Assembly (NCBI GenBank): GCA_040882225.1
Contig: JBBEBR010000006.1
Span: 248,001-312,000 of the forward strand
Reading direction: 5' to 3'
Length of the DNA stretch: 64,000 nt
Source: Gracilimonas sp040882225
GTDB lineage: Bacteria > Bacteroidota > Rhodothermia > Balneolales > Balneolaceae
Within the stretch, counting starts at the first letter, position 1. Each line of letters begins with the position of its first letter. Below, piece by piece: positions 26,365 through 35,206 of the stretch. The position numbers and the translations under genes were made by a program. Under the pieces are notes generated by a model, which saw nothing but the letters and a program-made list of their open reading frames with translations, made no database searches and was not told the origin of the DNA.

Positions 26365-26410
26365 AAAAAAAATCCATCACCGAAATGGGTAATATTTCGG
26401 TGATGGATTT
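26365..26410 (-). terminator. Terminator of the sigma-factor operon
   Basis: A strong 17-base-pair hairpin: AAATCCATCACCGAAAT (26370-26386) pairs with 26394-26410. On the minus strand it is followed by a T-run (A-run at 26365-26372 on plus). It lies 30 bases beyond the stop of the 26440-26679 gene. Confidence 0.85.
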
Positions 26411-26439
26411 AACAGTGAAAATGATCTATCGACTAATTT

Positions 26440-26679
26440 TCAGTCGGTAAAACTATCGTTCAATCGTCTGATTAGGCTGGCCGTATTTTTTAACTTTCGT
26501 AATTCTTCCAGCAGTTTCTTTCCTCCAATAGCATTGAATGTCAGGTCACGGATGTCGTCATCATGTACCATTAATTCCTCAAAAGCGATTTTTTCAACTC
26601 TGTCCATTTCATCATCAACATATTCGGAAATGAACGTTTCGATCACCGGGTGATATTCTTTTTCTAAAAAGGGGTCCAT
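26440..26679 (-). CDS. Small protein following an ECF sigma factor (possible anti-sigma or regulator)
   Basis: A 79-residue, acidic, helix-rich protein (EYVDDEMDRVEKIAFEELMVHDDD...) without membrane segment or Cys/His zinc motif. It is encoded 43 bases after the sigma-factor gene and before a shared terminator, which suggests co-expression. The start MDPFLEKEYHP and the pattern of a short helical domain resemble the N-terminal parts of anti-sigma factors (a run like ISEYVDDEMD...E), but it lacks the usual HxxxCxxC motif. A role as a minimal anti-sigma is inference from position. Confidence 0.6.
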   Translation of the reverse strand: MDPFLEKEYHPVIETFISEYVDDEMDRVEKIAFEELMVHDDDIRDLTFNAIGGKKLLEELRKLKNTASLIRRLNDSFTD

Positions 26680-26722
26680 AAAAGGGTAATGTAATATGAT
26701 CTGTCACTACCCTTTAATAGAG

Positions 26723-27337
26723 TTATTCGGCATTTGTTCCCATCTGCACATAATTTTTAAGTAACAGTTGAAGTTGTGCTCTTCCGCGGTTTATTCGCGA
26801 CTTCACCGTACCCATTGGCACACCGGTAATTTCCGTTACTTCTTCGTAGCTAAGTTGCTGTAAATCACGAAGCATTACCACTTCTCTGAATTCTTGCGGA
26901 AGTTCCATTAATGCTTTTTCAAGTTTCTCCATGCATAATTTTTCATGAAGAGCATCATCCTGAAGGATGCGTTCGTCCTCCAGAACAAGCTCTCTATCAT
27001 CGGGGTCAGATTCATCTTTATGAATGGAAATTTTGTACATACGCTGCTTCTTCTTATATAAACTTTTGGCAAGGTTTAAAGCGATGGTGTACATCCATGT
27101 TGAGAATTTGGCGATTCGTTCGTAGGAATGTTTGCTTTTATGTACCCTTAAAAAAGTTTCCTGAACCAGGTCTTCGCAATCCTGATGATCTTTAGTATAC
27201 CGAAATAAAAAATTATGGAGTCTTACTTGGTAACGATGAACCAGCTCATTAAATGCCAGCTCCTTCCCTTCCTGGAAATACTCCATTAAATCTTCATCAT
27301 TATAATTTTTGACAGATGTTGCAGTGAACGAGTCCAT
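26723..27337 (-). CDS. ECF-type RNA polymerase sigma factor
   Basis: A 204-residue sigma-70 family protein with region 2 (FNELVHRYQVRLHNFLFRY, DCEDLVQETFLRVH, FSTWMYTIALNLAKS) and region 4 (LPQEFREVVMLRDLQQLSYEEVTEITGVPMGTVKSRINRGR). I chose the ATG at 27337 because GGAG lies nine bases upstream. The frame extends to an earlier TTG at 27352 but that has no such signal. It is transcribed with the small downstream gene. Similar RpoE-like factors respond to envelope stress, but the regulon is unknown here. Confidence 0.93.
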   Translation of the reverse strand: MDSFTATSVKNYNDEDLMEYFQEGKELAFNELVHRYQVRLHNFLFRYTKDHQDCEDLVQETFLRVHKSKHSYERIAKFSTWMYTIALNLAKSLYKKKQRMYKISIHKDESDPDDRELVLEDERILQDDALHEKLCMEKLEKALMELPQEFREVVMLRDLQQLSYEEVTEITGVPMGTVKSRINRGRAQLQLLLKNYVQMGTNAE

Positions 27338-27388
27338 AAAATAACTCCACAATAATTAGTTTCGATTCTATCTGAACGCGAATCGTAA

Positions 27389-28459
27389 CTACCCGATGAT
27401 CCGCTTGACAAGGAGGAATAGAATGGAAGTGGAGTCTAATGTGCTGAAACCTTTAATGGAGCGATCTGCATCCAGTAAAGCTTCAAATATGCGGGGCATG
27501 TCGCCGTAGCGAAAATTCGAAGCGTCATCCCAAAGTTTATTGAAGTACCAGCTGTTGCCGATACCTAATTCACTTTGTATCTGATGCTTGGCGCTGCCTT
27601 TTTCGGCAAGCCTTCGAATCTGCCAGATATTTATAAACACACTGTGAAAGAACCCCACGAGCCGAATCAATTCGCCCATGTCTGATTTAGTGTGTTGCAA
27701 CATCTGTTCCGCTATATACAGCGATTGGTTCAAATCTCTCTTAACAAGGGCCTCTTTTAGCTCAATAGCCGAATATTCGCGGTATGAACCAATTATTTTT
27801 TTCACATCGGCTGCGGAAATGCTTTCTGAAGTGTTCACAAAAGTGCACACTTTATCTATTTCTGTAGACAGTAGTTGAAGATTGTTGCCTACAAATTGTG
27901 CCAGTAGTTGTGCGGCAGCCGGCTCTATTTTTTTTTGGTGATGGCTGCCTACCCATTCAATAACCCAGTCAGGAATCAGGTAATCGGCCATTCTCTCAAA
28001 TTCGTAAAAACCTACCTGTTTATTCTTTTTTAGTGCCTTTCCCACGTTTGTGTTCCCGGCTGGTTTCTTTGTGTCAAATAAAACTAAAAGCGTGGTGGGA
28101 TTTGGGCTTTCGAAGTAGGAAATAAAATCGTTTATGTGCCCTTTAGGCGAATCATCGTCTCCCCCACCTTTATTCAGCTGAAGAAAATTACGGACAATCA
28201 ACACTCTCTTTTCGGCCATCATCGGGAAACTGCGGGCAATCGAAAGCGCCTGCGCCGGAGTAACTTCCTGACCGTATAGCAGATCAAAATTAAAATCTCT
28301 ATGTTCCAACGGAATGATATCAGAAAATTTTCCCAACAGATGGTCGAGGTAAAATTCCTCTTCTCCAAATAAGTAATATACAGGCTTTAATTCCTCGGAA
28401 TTTAACGCTGAGGTTACTTGTTGGAAAATCTGATTGCTGTTTTGTTTACGTGCCGCCAT
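27389..28459 (-). CDS. holA: DNA polymerase III subunit delta
   Basis: The delta subunit opens the beta clamp in the clamp loader. The 356-residue protein has the family start (PVYYLFGEEEFYLDHLLGKF), the loop region VLIVRNF, and the helical C-terminal domain with ELIRLVGFFHSVFINIWQIRRLAEKG. I take the ATG at 28459 (MAARKQNSN) instead of an upstream in-frame start at 28513, because the first residues of the longer form do not look like HolA. A TATCTTTG hexamer-like element lies just upstream of this ATG. It is divergent from the peptidase-like gene at 28639. Confidence 0.88.
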   Translation of the reverse strand: MAARKQNSNQIFQQVTSALNSEELKPVYYLFGEEEFYLDHLLGKFSDIIPLEHRDFNFDLLYGQEVTPAQALSIARSFPMMAEKRVLIVRNFLQLNKGGGDDDSPKGHINDFISYFESPNPTTLLVLFDTKKPAGNTNVGKALKKNKQVGFYEFERMADYLIPDWVIEWVGSHHQKKIEPAAAQLLAQFVGNNLQLLSTEIDKVCTFVNTSESISAADVKKIIGSYREYSAIELKEALVKRDLNQSLYIAEQMLQHTKSDMGELIRLVGFFHSVFINIWQIRRLAEKGSAKHQIQSELGIGNSWYFNKLWDDASNFRYGDMPRIFEALLDADRSIKGFSTLDSTSILFLLVKRIIG

Positions 28460-28638
28460 GGCATCAAAGATAATGAAAGTCGTGTGGAATGAAATGAGAA
28501 TATTTTCAAACACTCATTCTCCATTTTTAATTTCTAAATTGGCTATATCTTACCATGGTTGCTGAAATAAGCAGTGATTTTACTATTACTTTCTAATATA
28601 TTATTTCAACTTTAATAATCACTAACTAACCTATTATT

Positions 28639-29694
28639 ATGAAACACTCTCTACTATTTATGCTCTTATTTATATTTACAAGCAGTGCCATATCAGCCCA
28701 GGAATTCAGGTTTCATCGGCCTATGGGAAATGATGTAGCCTTAAACGGAGGCTTCCTTTTTGGTGAAACCAACGGCTCAGGTGTTACCCAAACTGGTGTT
28801 CAATTTATTTCAGATCTGGATACTGTTTTTGCTGCTCATGACGGTGTCGTAGGCTTAATTGTTGAAGATGACCCCGATTTTGCCCCTTTTGCCATCACCT
28901 TAGATGGTATGTGGGGTGATGATAAAATCAATACTTTTTATGCAAAAGTAGAAGAAGTCTTTGTTGCAGAAGGTGATGAAGTTGAGAAAGGCGAAGCTAT
29001 TGCTGTATCTGGAGACATAGAAAATGATCCGTATTTCTTTTTTGAAGTCCGTCTTGGCTGGCATAGCGGAGAAAGTGAAGTAGATGGAGGAAGACTAAAT
29101 CCCGAAGGATTTTTTGCTATTGATGGTATGGGAATCATTGTTGGTTTTGTACCCAACGCAGAAAATAGTACAAGAGTTGATATCTCCCCTGACCCTAAAC
29201 CACGGCCTCCGTATGTTAACTATGGTTATTCTCTAACTTATGATTTTGCAAGTTTTTCAATAGGCAGTGACCCAGTTTATGAAGAGAATTATGCAATTGG
29301 AGATGTAATGCCCGGTACATACACTATTACTTCCGGGGACGATTATGAAGTGGAAGTAACGGTAGCAGCTGGTGAGATTGTACATGCTGATGGAGGAGCA
29401 ACTCCAATTGAGGATGAACTGGATCAAGTTAAAAGGATCAGCCTGAATCAGAATTATCCAAATCCATTCAACCCAAGTACAGTAATAAGCTTTTCAATTC
29501 CCCAAAACAGCCATGTAAATCTTGCTGTTTATGATGTAACCGGAAAGCAAGTTGCCGAATTAGCTAACAGCAGAATGGCTGCCGGTAACCATACAGTAGA
29601 TTTCAACGCTTCTAACCTGTCAAGCGGTATTTATATTTATAAACTTACTGCAGATAATCAGGTATTTACCAGAAAATTGACGCTGATTAAATAA
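28639..29694 (+). CDS. Secreted M23-like protein with dead catalytic site and T9SS sorting domain
   Basis: The 351-residue protein has a signal peptide (1-20, ISAQ), a LysM/M23-like beta domain (about 30-160), a middle domain, and a type A C-terminal sorting domain (NYPNPFNPSTVISF, then DVTGKQVAEL, GIYIYKL, ending in LIK). It is a close paralogue of the next gene. However the zinc ligands are lost: where the paralogue has HQGID and PHLHFEV, this has VQFIS and PYFFFEV. It is therefore predicted to bind but not cut peptidoglycan, or to have an unrelated surface role. It is followed by its own terminator. Confidence 0.87.
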   Translation: MKHSLLFMLLFIFTSSAISAQEFRFHRPMGNDVALNGGFLFGETNGSGVTQTGVQFISDLDTVFAAHDGVVGLIVEDDPDFAPFAITLDGMWGDDKINTFYAKVEEVFVAEGDEVEKGEAIAVSGDIENDPYFFFEVRLGWHSGESEVDGGRLNPEGFFAIDGMGIIVGFVPNAENSTRVDISPDPKPRPPYVNYGYSLTYDFASFSIGSDPVYEENYAIGDVMPGTYTITSGDDYEVEVTVAAGEIVHADGGATPIEDELDQVKRISLNQNYPNPFNPSTVISFSIPQNSHVNLAVYDVTGKQVAELANSRMAAGNHTVDFNASNLSSGIYIYKLTADNQVFTRKLTLIK

Positions 29695-29701
29695 ATTATT
29701 C

Positions 29702-29740
29702 AAAATCCGTTTCGTCCTATGGCGAAACGGATTTTTTTTT
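29702..29740 (+). terminator. Rho-independent terminator after the M23-like gene
   Basis: Stem AAAATCCGTTTCG (29702-29714) / CGAAACGGATTTT (29723-29735) with an eight-base loop, ending in ten T. Confidence 0.88.
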
Positions 29741-29892
29741 ACTCATAAATTTCGATACCCCTCCTTTTCTCCTTCGCTTTTAAATTGAATAAAAGATTAA
29801 AAAGCTGCCCGTTTTTAAATTCCCTCCTGCAATAATTTTTATGTTCTCATATTTTCTTTAGCTTAATTTTTCATTTCAATAAAATTTTTACG

Positions 29893-30957
29893 ATGACAAA
29901 AACGCTACTTCTTACTCTTCTTTTCGGTTTTACAGCAAGTACAATTTCAGCTCAAACTTTCCGGTTAAAACGGCCCGTTTCTGATACTATACAAACAAAC
30001 GGATCTTATCTTTTTGCTGAACCGGCCGCAAGTATTTCTTCTGCTACAGCACATCAAGGTATAGATATGGATGCCGTTTATGATTCTGTTTATGCTGCAC
30101 ATTCTGGTGTCATTGGCTTTGTAGCTAATGAAGGAAGCTGTGGGCTTCATATTATTATTGATGATTATTGGGAAGCTGAAAAGATAAATACTTTATACTG
30201 CCATCTGGATGAGGCATATGTAAGCGAAGGTGATAGCATCGAAGCCGGTGATGTCATAGCATTATCCGGTAATACAGGAAATTCTACAGGCCCTCATTTA
30301 CACTTTGAGGTTCGAACCGGCAGACACAGCGGTGATTCTTATACTGTTTCGGGTGGCAGAAAAAACCCGGAGCTTTGGGTGGCCATGGAAGGAATGGGAG
30401 CAATTTATGGTAAAGTGCCAAACGCCGAAGAAGCCACACGAGTCAATATCACCCCGAACCCAAAACCCCGCCCGCCTTATGACACGTACGGCTGGTCGCT
30501 CACTTATACCTTTGCAAATGGAATTGGAAGCGATCGGAAATATGCAGAAAATTATGCTATTGGTGATGTTGTGCCTGGCGAATACACCATTATTTCAGGC
30601 GATGATTATGAAAGAAAAGTTGTTGTTGAAGCCGGACAAGTGGTAGATGCAGATGCTTTCACTATACCCATCGAAAATGAACCTGAAATTGCCAGTGAAA
30701 TAAGCTTACATCAAAACTACCCAAACCCTTTCAATCCCAGTACACAAATCAGTTATTCCATACCTGAAAATAGTTTTGTGAAACTTGCTGTATATGATGT
30801 GATGGGAAAGCAAGTGGCTGAGTTAGCAAATCGGCAAATGCCGGCAGGAACTCATGAGGTTAATTTCAATGCTTCTGAACTCTCCAGCGGATTGTATCTT
30901 TACCGGTTGACAACCGATGGGCAGATTTTAACCAAAAAGCTTACTGTAATTAAATAA
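29893..30957 (+). CDS. Secreted M23-family metallopeptidase with T9SS sorting domain
   Basis: This 354-residue lysostaphin-type peptidase is predicted to cut peptidoglycan cross-links or other proteins. It has a signal peptide (1-20, ISAQ) and the M23 zinc site His54-x3-Asp58 (AHQGID) with His135/His137 (GPHLHFEV), plus His104 (CHLDEAY). A conserved middle domain (VDITP-like NITPNPKPRPPYD) follows, then a type A sorting domain (NYPNPFNPSTQISY, DVMGKQVAEL, GLYLYRL, ending in VIK) for T9SS export. It is the catalytically intact partner of the preceding gene, which probably arose by tandem duplication. Confidence 0.92.
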   Translation: MTKTLLLTLLFGFTASTISAQTFRLKRPVSDTIQTNGSYLFAEPAASISSATAHQGIDMDAVYDSVYAAHSGVIGFVANEGSCGLHIIIDDYWEAEKINTLYCHLDEAYVSEGDSIEAGDVIALSGNTGNSTGPHLHFEVRTGRHSGDSYTVSGGRKNPELWVAMEGMGAIYGKVPNAEEATRVNITPNPKPRPPYDTYGWSLTYTFANGIGSDRKYAENYAIGDVVPGEYTIISGDDYERKVVVEAGQVVDADAFTIPIENEPEIASEISLHQNYPNPFNPSTQISYSIPENSFVKLAVYDVMGKQVAELANRQMPAGTHEVNFNASELSSGLYLYRLTTDGQILTKKLTVIK

Positions 30958-30989
30958 AGGGATACCGTAATCCACATTTAAAATACCGA

Positions 30990-31562
30990 ATGAACCAGGC
31001 TTTTTACGAAGAAGAAGAATTTAAGGGGAGAAATTTATCAAGCCATCCGTTAACAAAAGGTGATTATGAAAACTGTAGATTTTCATCCTGCAAATTTACC
31101 AAGGCAGATTTAAGCTCTATCAACTTTATTGATTGTGAGTTCAGTGATTGCGATTTCAGTAATGCCAAATTTTATGGAGCTTCACTTCGGAATGCAGAAT
31201 TTATCGACTGCAAATTACTTGGGCTTAATTTTGATGAATGCAATCCTATGCTTCTTTCCATGACTTTCAAAGGCTGCATTCTCAACTTCTCCTCTTTCCT
31301 GAAAGTGGAAATGAAAAACACCGGTTTCACCGGATGCAGTTTACAAGAAGTAGATTTCACGGAAGCCAACTTCAGCCATTCTGTTTTTGATGATTGTGAT
31401 TTCTCCGGGGCAAAATTCGATCGTACCAATCTTGAAAAAGTAGATTTCCGCACATCCTATAATTACTCCATCGCCCCCAATAACAATCACATTCGAAAGG
31501 CGAAGTTCTCTGCAAATGGCCTCGCCGGATTGCTGGAGAAATACGATATAGAAATTGAATGA
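30990..31562 (+). CDS. Pentapeptide-repeat protein (McbG/Qnr-like fold)
   Basis: The 190-residue protein is made of about 30 five-residue repeats with central Phe or Leu (for example CKFTKADLSSINFIDCEFSD), which form a right-handed beta-helix. It lacks signal and membrane segments. Size and a short non-repeat break in the middle resemble Qnr/McbG proteins that mimic DNA and protect gyrase. However this sequence class is widespread and not all members act on gyrase. It follows the M23 gene by 32 bases, with no terminator seen. Confidence 0.85.
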   Translation: MNQAFYEEEEFKGRNLSSHPLTKGDYENCRFSSCKFTKADLSSINFIDCEFSDCDFSNAKFYGASLRNAEFIDCKLLGLNFDECNPMLLSMTFKGCILNFSSFLKVEMKNTGFTGCSLQEVDFTEANFSHSVFDDCDFSGAKFDRTNLEKVDFRTSYNYSIAPNNNHIRKAKFSANGLAGLLEKYDIEIE

Positions 31563-31714
31563 TAAGAGATTTGAAATAAGTTATTGAGAGTTCAATATTT
31601 TACTCACCCAATAATCTAATCATCAATAATTAATACCCTTATCTGACCAGAATACTTCTTGATTTACCACATCTCAGAGGAACTTATTCCCCGAATTGGT
31701 GGTAACAGCTTCAC

Positions 31715-32122
31715 ATGAGACATAAGCAAAAAAGCAAGACTATAAACAGTAAAGATACTCCCGCCCTAACTTTTATTACTGAAACCACTGAGATTAAAGC
31801 CGATATGCAATGCGATTTAGATATTCGGATTGCCGGTTCGGTTGAAGGGAATGTGGAAACCAAAAAAAAAGTAATTCTTTCCGACTCCGGAAAAATAAAA
31901 GGAGCAATCATTTCTGATGAAGCAGACGTATTTGGTAAAATCACCGGTAATATCAGGGTCACTAATAAATTAATTCTTCGCTCTACGGCTGTTGTAAAAG
32001 GTGAGATTTCTGCAAAGAAGATATCAATTGAAGATGGTGCCCGGCTAACAGGTTCTTTAGATATTGGCTCCAAAATTGATTCTCAAAAATCAGAAAGTGC
32101 TTCTTCTAAACTTACCGCTTAA
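31715..32122 (+). CDS. Bactofilin
   Basis: The 135-residue protein has the bactofilin domain (about 20-115) of repeated beta-helix turns such as DLDIRIAGSVEGNVETK, DSGKIKGAIISDEADVFGKI and TAVVKGEISAKKISIEDGARL. Short charged tails flank it. Bactofilins polymerise without nucleotides into membrane-associated filaments that guide cell shape or peptidoglycan hydrolases. The gene stands alone between a pentapeptide-repeat gene and a palindromic repeat. Confidence 0.92.
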   Translation: MRHKQKSKTINSKDTPALTFITETTEIKADMQCDLDIRIAGSVEGNVETKKKVILSDSGKIKGAIISDEADVFGKITGNIRVTNKLILRSTAVVKGEISAKKISIEDGARLTGSLDIGSKIDSQKSESASSKLTA

Positions 32123-32203
32123 ATTATTGATTAATGCTTCCGCTCGTTCCTAACCTCTCAGCCTGGGTGAAAAGTATTTCAAACAAAAGAACTGTTTTAA
32201 AAT

Positions 32204-32243
32204 AGCTAACCCTCCAAGGGTTAGAACCCTTGGAGGGTTAGCT
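32204..32243. repeat. Intergenic double palindrome with 19-base arms
   Basis: Two perfect inverted arms (32204-32222 and 32225-32243) are separated by AG. Each arm holds AACCCTCCAAGGGTT, itself a near-palindrome. It sits between bactofilin and asnS (converging). A related short hairpin TGAACC-TCCC-GGTTCA follows at 32284-32299. Confidence 0.9.
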
Positions 32244-32317
32244 CCTAAAAAATTTCGCTCATTCCTCACCTTTGATTAGGTGGGTGAACCTCCCGGTTCA
32301 GAAATCCCGCACCATGT

Positions 32318-33811
32318 TCAAGGCTTCAATCTACCCATCATTCTTGGAAAAGGAATGGTTTCACGAACATGAGACAAACCACAAAGCCATGCCACTGTAC
32401 GTTCCAATCCTAAGCCATAACCGGAGTGAGGAACACTTCCGAAGCGGCGTAAATCCAGGTACCACTCAAAAACTTCCTTGTCCAATCCTTCTTCTTTGAT
32501 GCGCTCTTCCATCAACTCAAGATCATCCTCACGCTGACTTCCCCCTACAATTTCCCCATATCCTTCCGGTGCGAGAATATCCATTCCGAGGGCTAATTTG
32601 TTAGTCTCATCGCGTTTCATGTAGAAAGCTTTTATTTCTGCCGGCCAATGCGTTACAATTAATGGAACGTCATATTGCAGCATCAGAACGGTTTCATCGC
32701 TACCGCCAAAATCATTACCCCACTCAAAATTTCCAGCCGATTCTTTCCATCCCGGAATGTTTCTGAGGTCTTCTTCAATCTGGTCAATTCGGGCTGAAAT
32801 TTCCTTGATTCGGTTATCAATTTGCGCTTTTCTCCACTTCTTTGCGGAGCCATGTTCTTTCTTTATTTCCTCTCTCTCCTTTTCAATATCATTTTGCTCC
32901 TTGCGGCGAGATTCCGCCATATCATCAAGCATTTTAGCAGTTGCATCGCTTTTTAGAACATCCACAGCTTCGGTGTAAGTCATGCGCTCGAAGGTATTAT
33001 TTGCCGTGTGTTCGAGCACTGTAGTATCCCGTTCCAAAATTTCCAGCTCTTCCTTTCGGTTTTCCAGAACCGTACTGATAATGGCTTTAATCATGTCTTC
33101 AGCCAGATTCATATTCATTTCCAGATCGTAGTACGCCATCTCCGGCTCTATCATCCAAAATTCGGTAAGATGCCGGCGGGTTTTGGATTTTTCCGCGCGG
33201 AAAGTTGGACCGAAAGTATAAATCAATCCATGAGCCATGGCCATTGCTTCGCCGTACAATTGACCGGTTTGAGCGAGATAAGCCTTTTCTTCGAAATAAT
33301 CGGTTTCAAAAAGTGTGGTACTTCCTTCAGCGGCATTTCCGGTAAAAATCGGCGAATCCATCTGAACGAAATTCCGCCCCTGAAAAAAAGTATGTATAGC
33401 GAAAATAATCTCGTTCCGGATCCGCATTGCCGCCCACTGTTTTTGACTTCGAAGCCACAGGTGGCGGTTGTTCATCAAAAACTCAACACCGTGTTCTTTT
33501 GGGGTGATGGGATAATTTTCCGCGATCTGATGCACTTTCACATCCGAAACATGAATTTCATGTCCGCCAATACTGCGCTCATCTGCTTTTACCGTTCCTG
33601 TGATTTCCAGCGAGCTTTCCTGCTTCAGGGATGATGCCCCTTCCCAAACATTTTCCGAGACATCATCTTTTGCCACCACACATTGAGTGATTCCGGTTCC
33701 GTCTCTCATTTCAATAAACACAAGGCTTCCGCTGCTTCTGAAATTATAAACCCAGCCTTTGAGGGTTACAGATTTATCAACATGATCGGCGAGATTGGTG
33801 ATGTAGGTCAT
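32318..33811 (-). CDS. asnS: Asparaginyl-tRNA synthetase with an internal insertion
   Basis: A class IIb aminoacyl-tRNA synthetase that charges tRNA-Asn. It has an N-terminal OB-fold anticodon domain (about 15-105), motif 2 (FGPTFRAEKSKTRRHLTEFW) and motif 3 (GYGLGLERTVAWLCGL). At 497 residues it is about 30 longer than common bacterial AsnRS. The extra material is a highly charged, coiled-coil-like stretch (about residues 290-370, AESRRKEQNDIEKEREEIKK and following) between the catalytic blocks. AspRS is excluded by family motifs and length. Ends at 32318 opposite the bactofilin region. Confidence 0.94.
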   Translation of the reverse strand: MTYITNLADHVDKSVTLKGWVYNFRSSGSLVFIEMRDGTGITQCVVAKDDVSENVWEGASSLKQESSLEITGTVKADERSIGGHEIHVSDVKVHQIAENYPITPKEHGVEFLMNNRHLWLRSQKQWAAMRIRNEIIFAIHTFFQGRNFVQMDSPIFTGNAAEGSTTLFETDYFEEKAYLAQTGQLYGEAMAMAHGLIYTFGPTFRAEKSKTRRHLTEFWMIEPEMAYYDLEMNMNLAEDMIKAIISTVLENRKEELEILERDTTVLEHTANNTFERMTYTEAVDVLKSDATAKMLDDMAESRRKEQNDIEKEREEIKKEHGSAKKWRKAQIDNRIKEISARIDQIEEDLRNIPGWKESAGNFEWGNDFGGSDETVLMLQYDVPLIVTHWPAEIKAFYMKRDETNKLALGMDILAPEGYGEIVGGSQREDDLELMEERIKEEGLDKEVFEWYLDLRRFGSVPHSGYGLGLERTVAWLCGLSHVRETIPFPRMMGRLKP

Positions 33812-33917
33812 TTGGCTTGATATATATTTTTAATGATAAGATTTAAGGTGCAAGTTTCAGGGTGCCAGGTGAAAGTGTTTTTCTTGAACCTCGCACCTTG
33901 AACCTTTCCCCTTGAAA

Positions 33918-35168
33918 CTATTCTTCCGGCGATAGCACAGCTTCCATAAAATACTCTTCTTTAAAGAAATCCCGGACGAAATCCTGAATCTGTTTCGCGG
34001 TTACCGAATCGATATTTTCTTCAAGTTCATCCAAAGTTACGAAACGCTCGAAATATAATTCACTTTTTGCAAGACGTGTCATGCGATTGCTTGTATTTTC
34101 TTGCGAAAGCAACAGTTTTCCTTTCAACTGTGATTTTGCTTCTGCCAGCTCTTTTTCCGGAACCGGCTCATCCTGCATTTGCTTCAGTTCCTTGATGATC
34201 AGTTCCCGAACGTGATCTACATATTCTTTATCGGTTCCAACATACACTCCCCACAAACCGGAGTCGGTGTAGGATTGATTGAACGTTTGAATGGAATAAC
34301 AATAACCATATTTCTCACGCACATTTTGATGAAGACGCGAACTCATCCCTCCTCCTAAAACAGTGTTGGCAAGTAAAAGCAGGTATTTATCCTTGTGATC
34401 GAAATCCAGTCCGCGGCGGCCGTAGAGATAATGCGTCTGCTCAATGGCTTTATTAAGCAGCAGTTTTTCTTTTTTGAATGGCGTTAATGGCTTTTCATTA
34501 TTAATTGGATTTTTAGCTTCCAGCGCTGAAAAATATTCCGTTACCGCTTTCACAACATCTTCATGCTCTACATTTCCGGCTATAGCAACCAGTAAATTCC
34601 CCGGATAATATCTTTCAGTCATATAATCATATAGATCCTGACGGGTGAAATTAGCTACGGTTTCTTCAAAACCGATTACCGGCCGACCCAGCTCATGCCC
34701 GTCAAAAAGCTTGCTGTTGAATTCCTCGAAAAGGTAATCATCGGGTGAGTCTCGGTACATTTTCATTTCTTCAATTACCACTTTTTTCTCCTTTTCCACT
34801 TCTTCTTCAGGAAAAGTAGAATGCAGCACCATATCGGAAAGTACATCCAAAGCGCGGTCTAATTGGGTATTTACGCACCGCGCATAATAACAGGTGTATT
34901 CGGAGGAAGTAAAGGCGTTGAGATATCCGCCAACGGCTTCCATGCTGAGAGCAATATCGTAAGCATTTCGTCTCTCAGTTCCCTTGAACAGCATATGCTC
35001 CAGGAAATGAGTGATTCCGGCTTGCTTTTCAGTTTCATGGCGGCTTCCCGTTTTCACCCATATTCCAACCGAAATGCTTTTAACACTTTCTATTTTCTCA
35101 GTTACAATTCTGAGTCCGTTTGGAAGGGTACTCTTGGTTACAAAATCAATTTCTGTGGCGTTTTTCAT
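33918..35168 (-). CDS. M16-family (pitrilysin/processing-peptidase-like) zinc protease
   Basis: The 416-residue single-half M16 peptidase has the inverted zinc motif HFLEH (His54, Glu57, His58) and the third ligand region VIEEMKMYRD. A C-terminal M16 domain (about 180-380, LLLANTVLGGGMSSRLHQ and REKYGYCYSI) follows. No signal peptide is seen, so it is probably cytoplasmic. The family includes the YmxG-type proteins often found next to pnp, which fits this location. It is separated from pnp by the tandem repeats. Confidence 0.9.
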   Translation of the reverse strand: MKNATEIDFVTKSTLPNGLRIVTEKIESVKSISVGIWVKTGSRHETEKQAGITHFLEHMLFKGTERRNAYDIALSMEAVGGYLNAFTSSEYTCYYARCVNTQLDRALDVLSDMVLHSTFPEEEVEKEKKVVIEEMKMYRDSPDDYLFEEFNSKLFDGHELGRPVIGFEETVANFTRQDLYDYMTERYYPGNLLVAIAGNVEHEDVVKAVTEYFSALEAKNPINNEKPLTPFKKEKLLLNKAIEQTHYLYGRRGLDFDHKDKYLLLLANTVLGGGMSSRLHQNVREKYGYCYSIQTFNQSYTDSGLWGVYVGTDKEYVDHVRELIIKELKQMQDEPVPEKELAEAKSQLKGKLLLSQENTSNRMTRLAKSELYFERFVTLDELEENIDSVTAKQIQDFVRDFFKEEYFMEAVLSPEE

Positions 35169-35206
35169 TTTCTGGTAATCTGTTTATATACTTTTTTCAA
35201 AAACAT

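Noticed and set aside
33008..33634. 208-codon plus-strand ORF opposite asnS
   Set aside because: asnS is fully supported by class II synthetase motifs, and the antisense ORF shows no domain or start signal.
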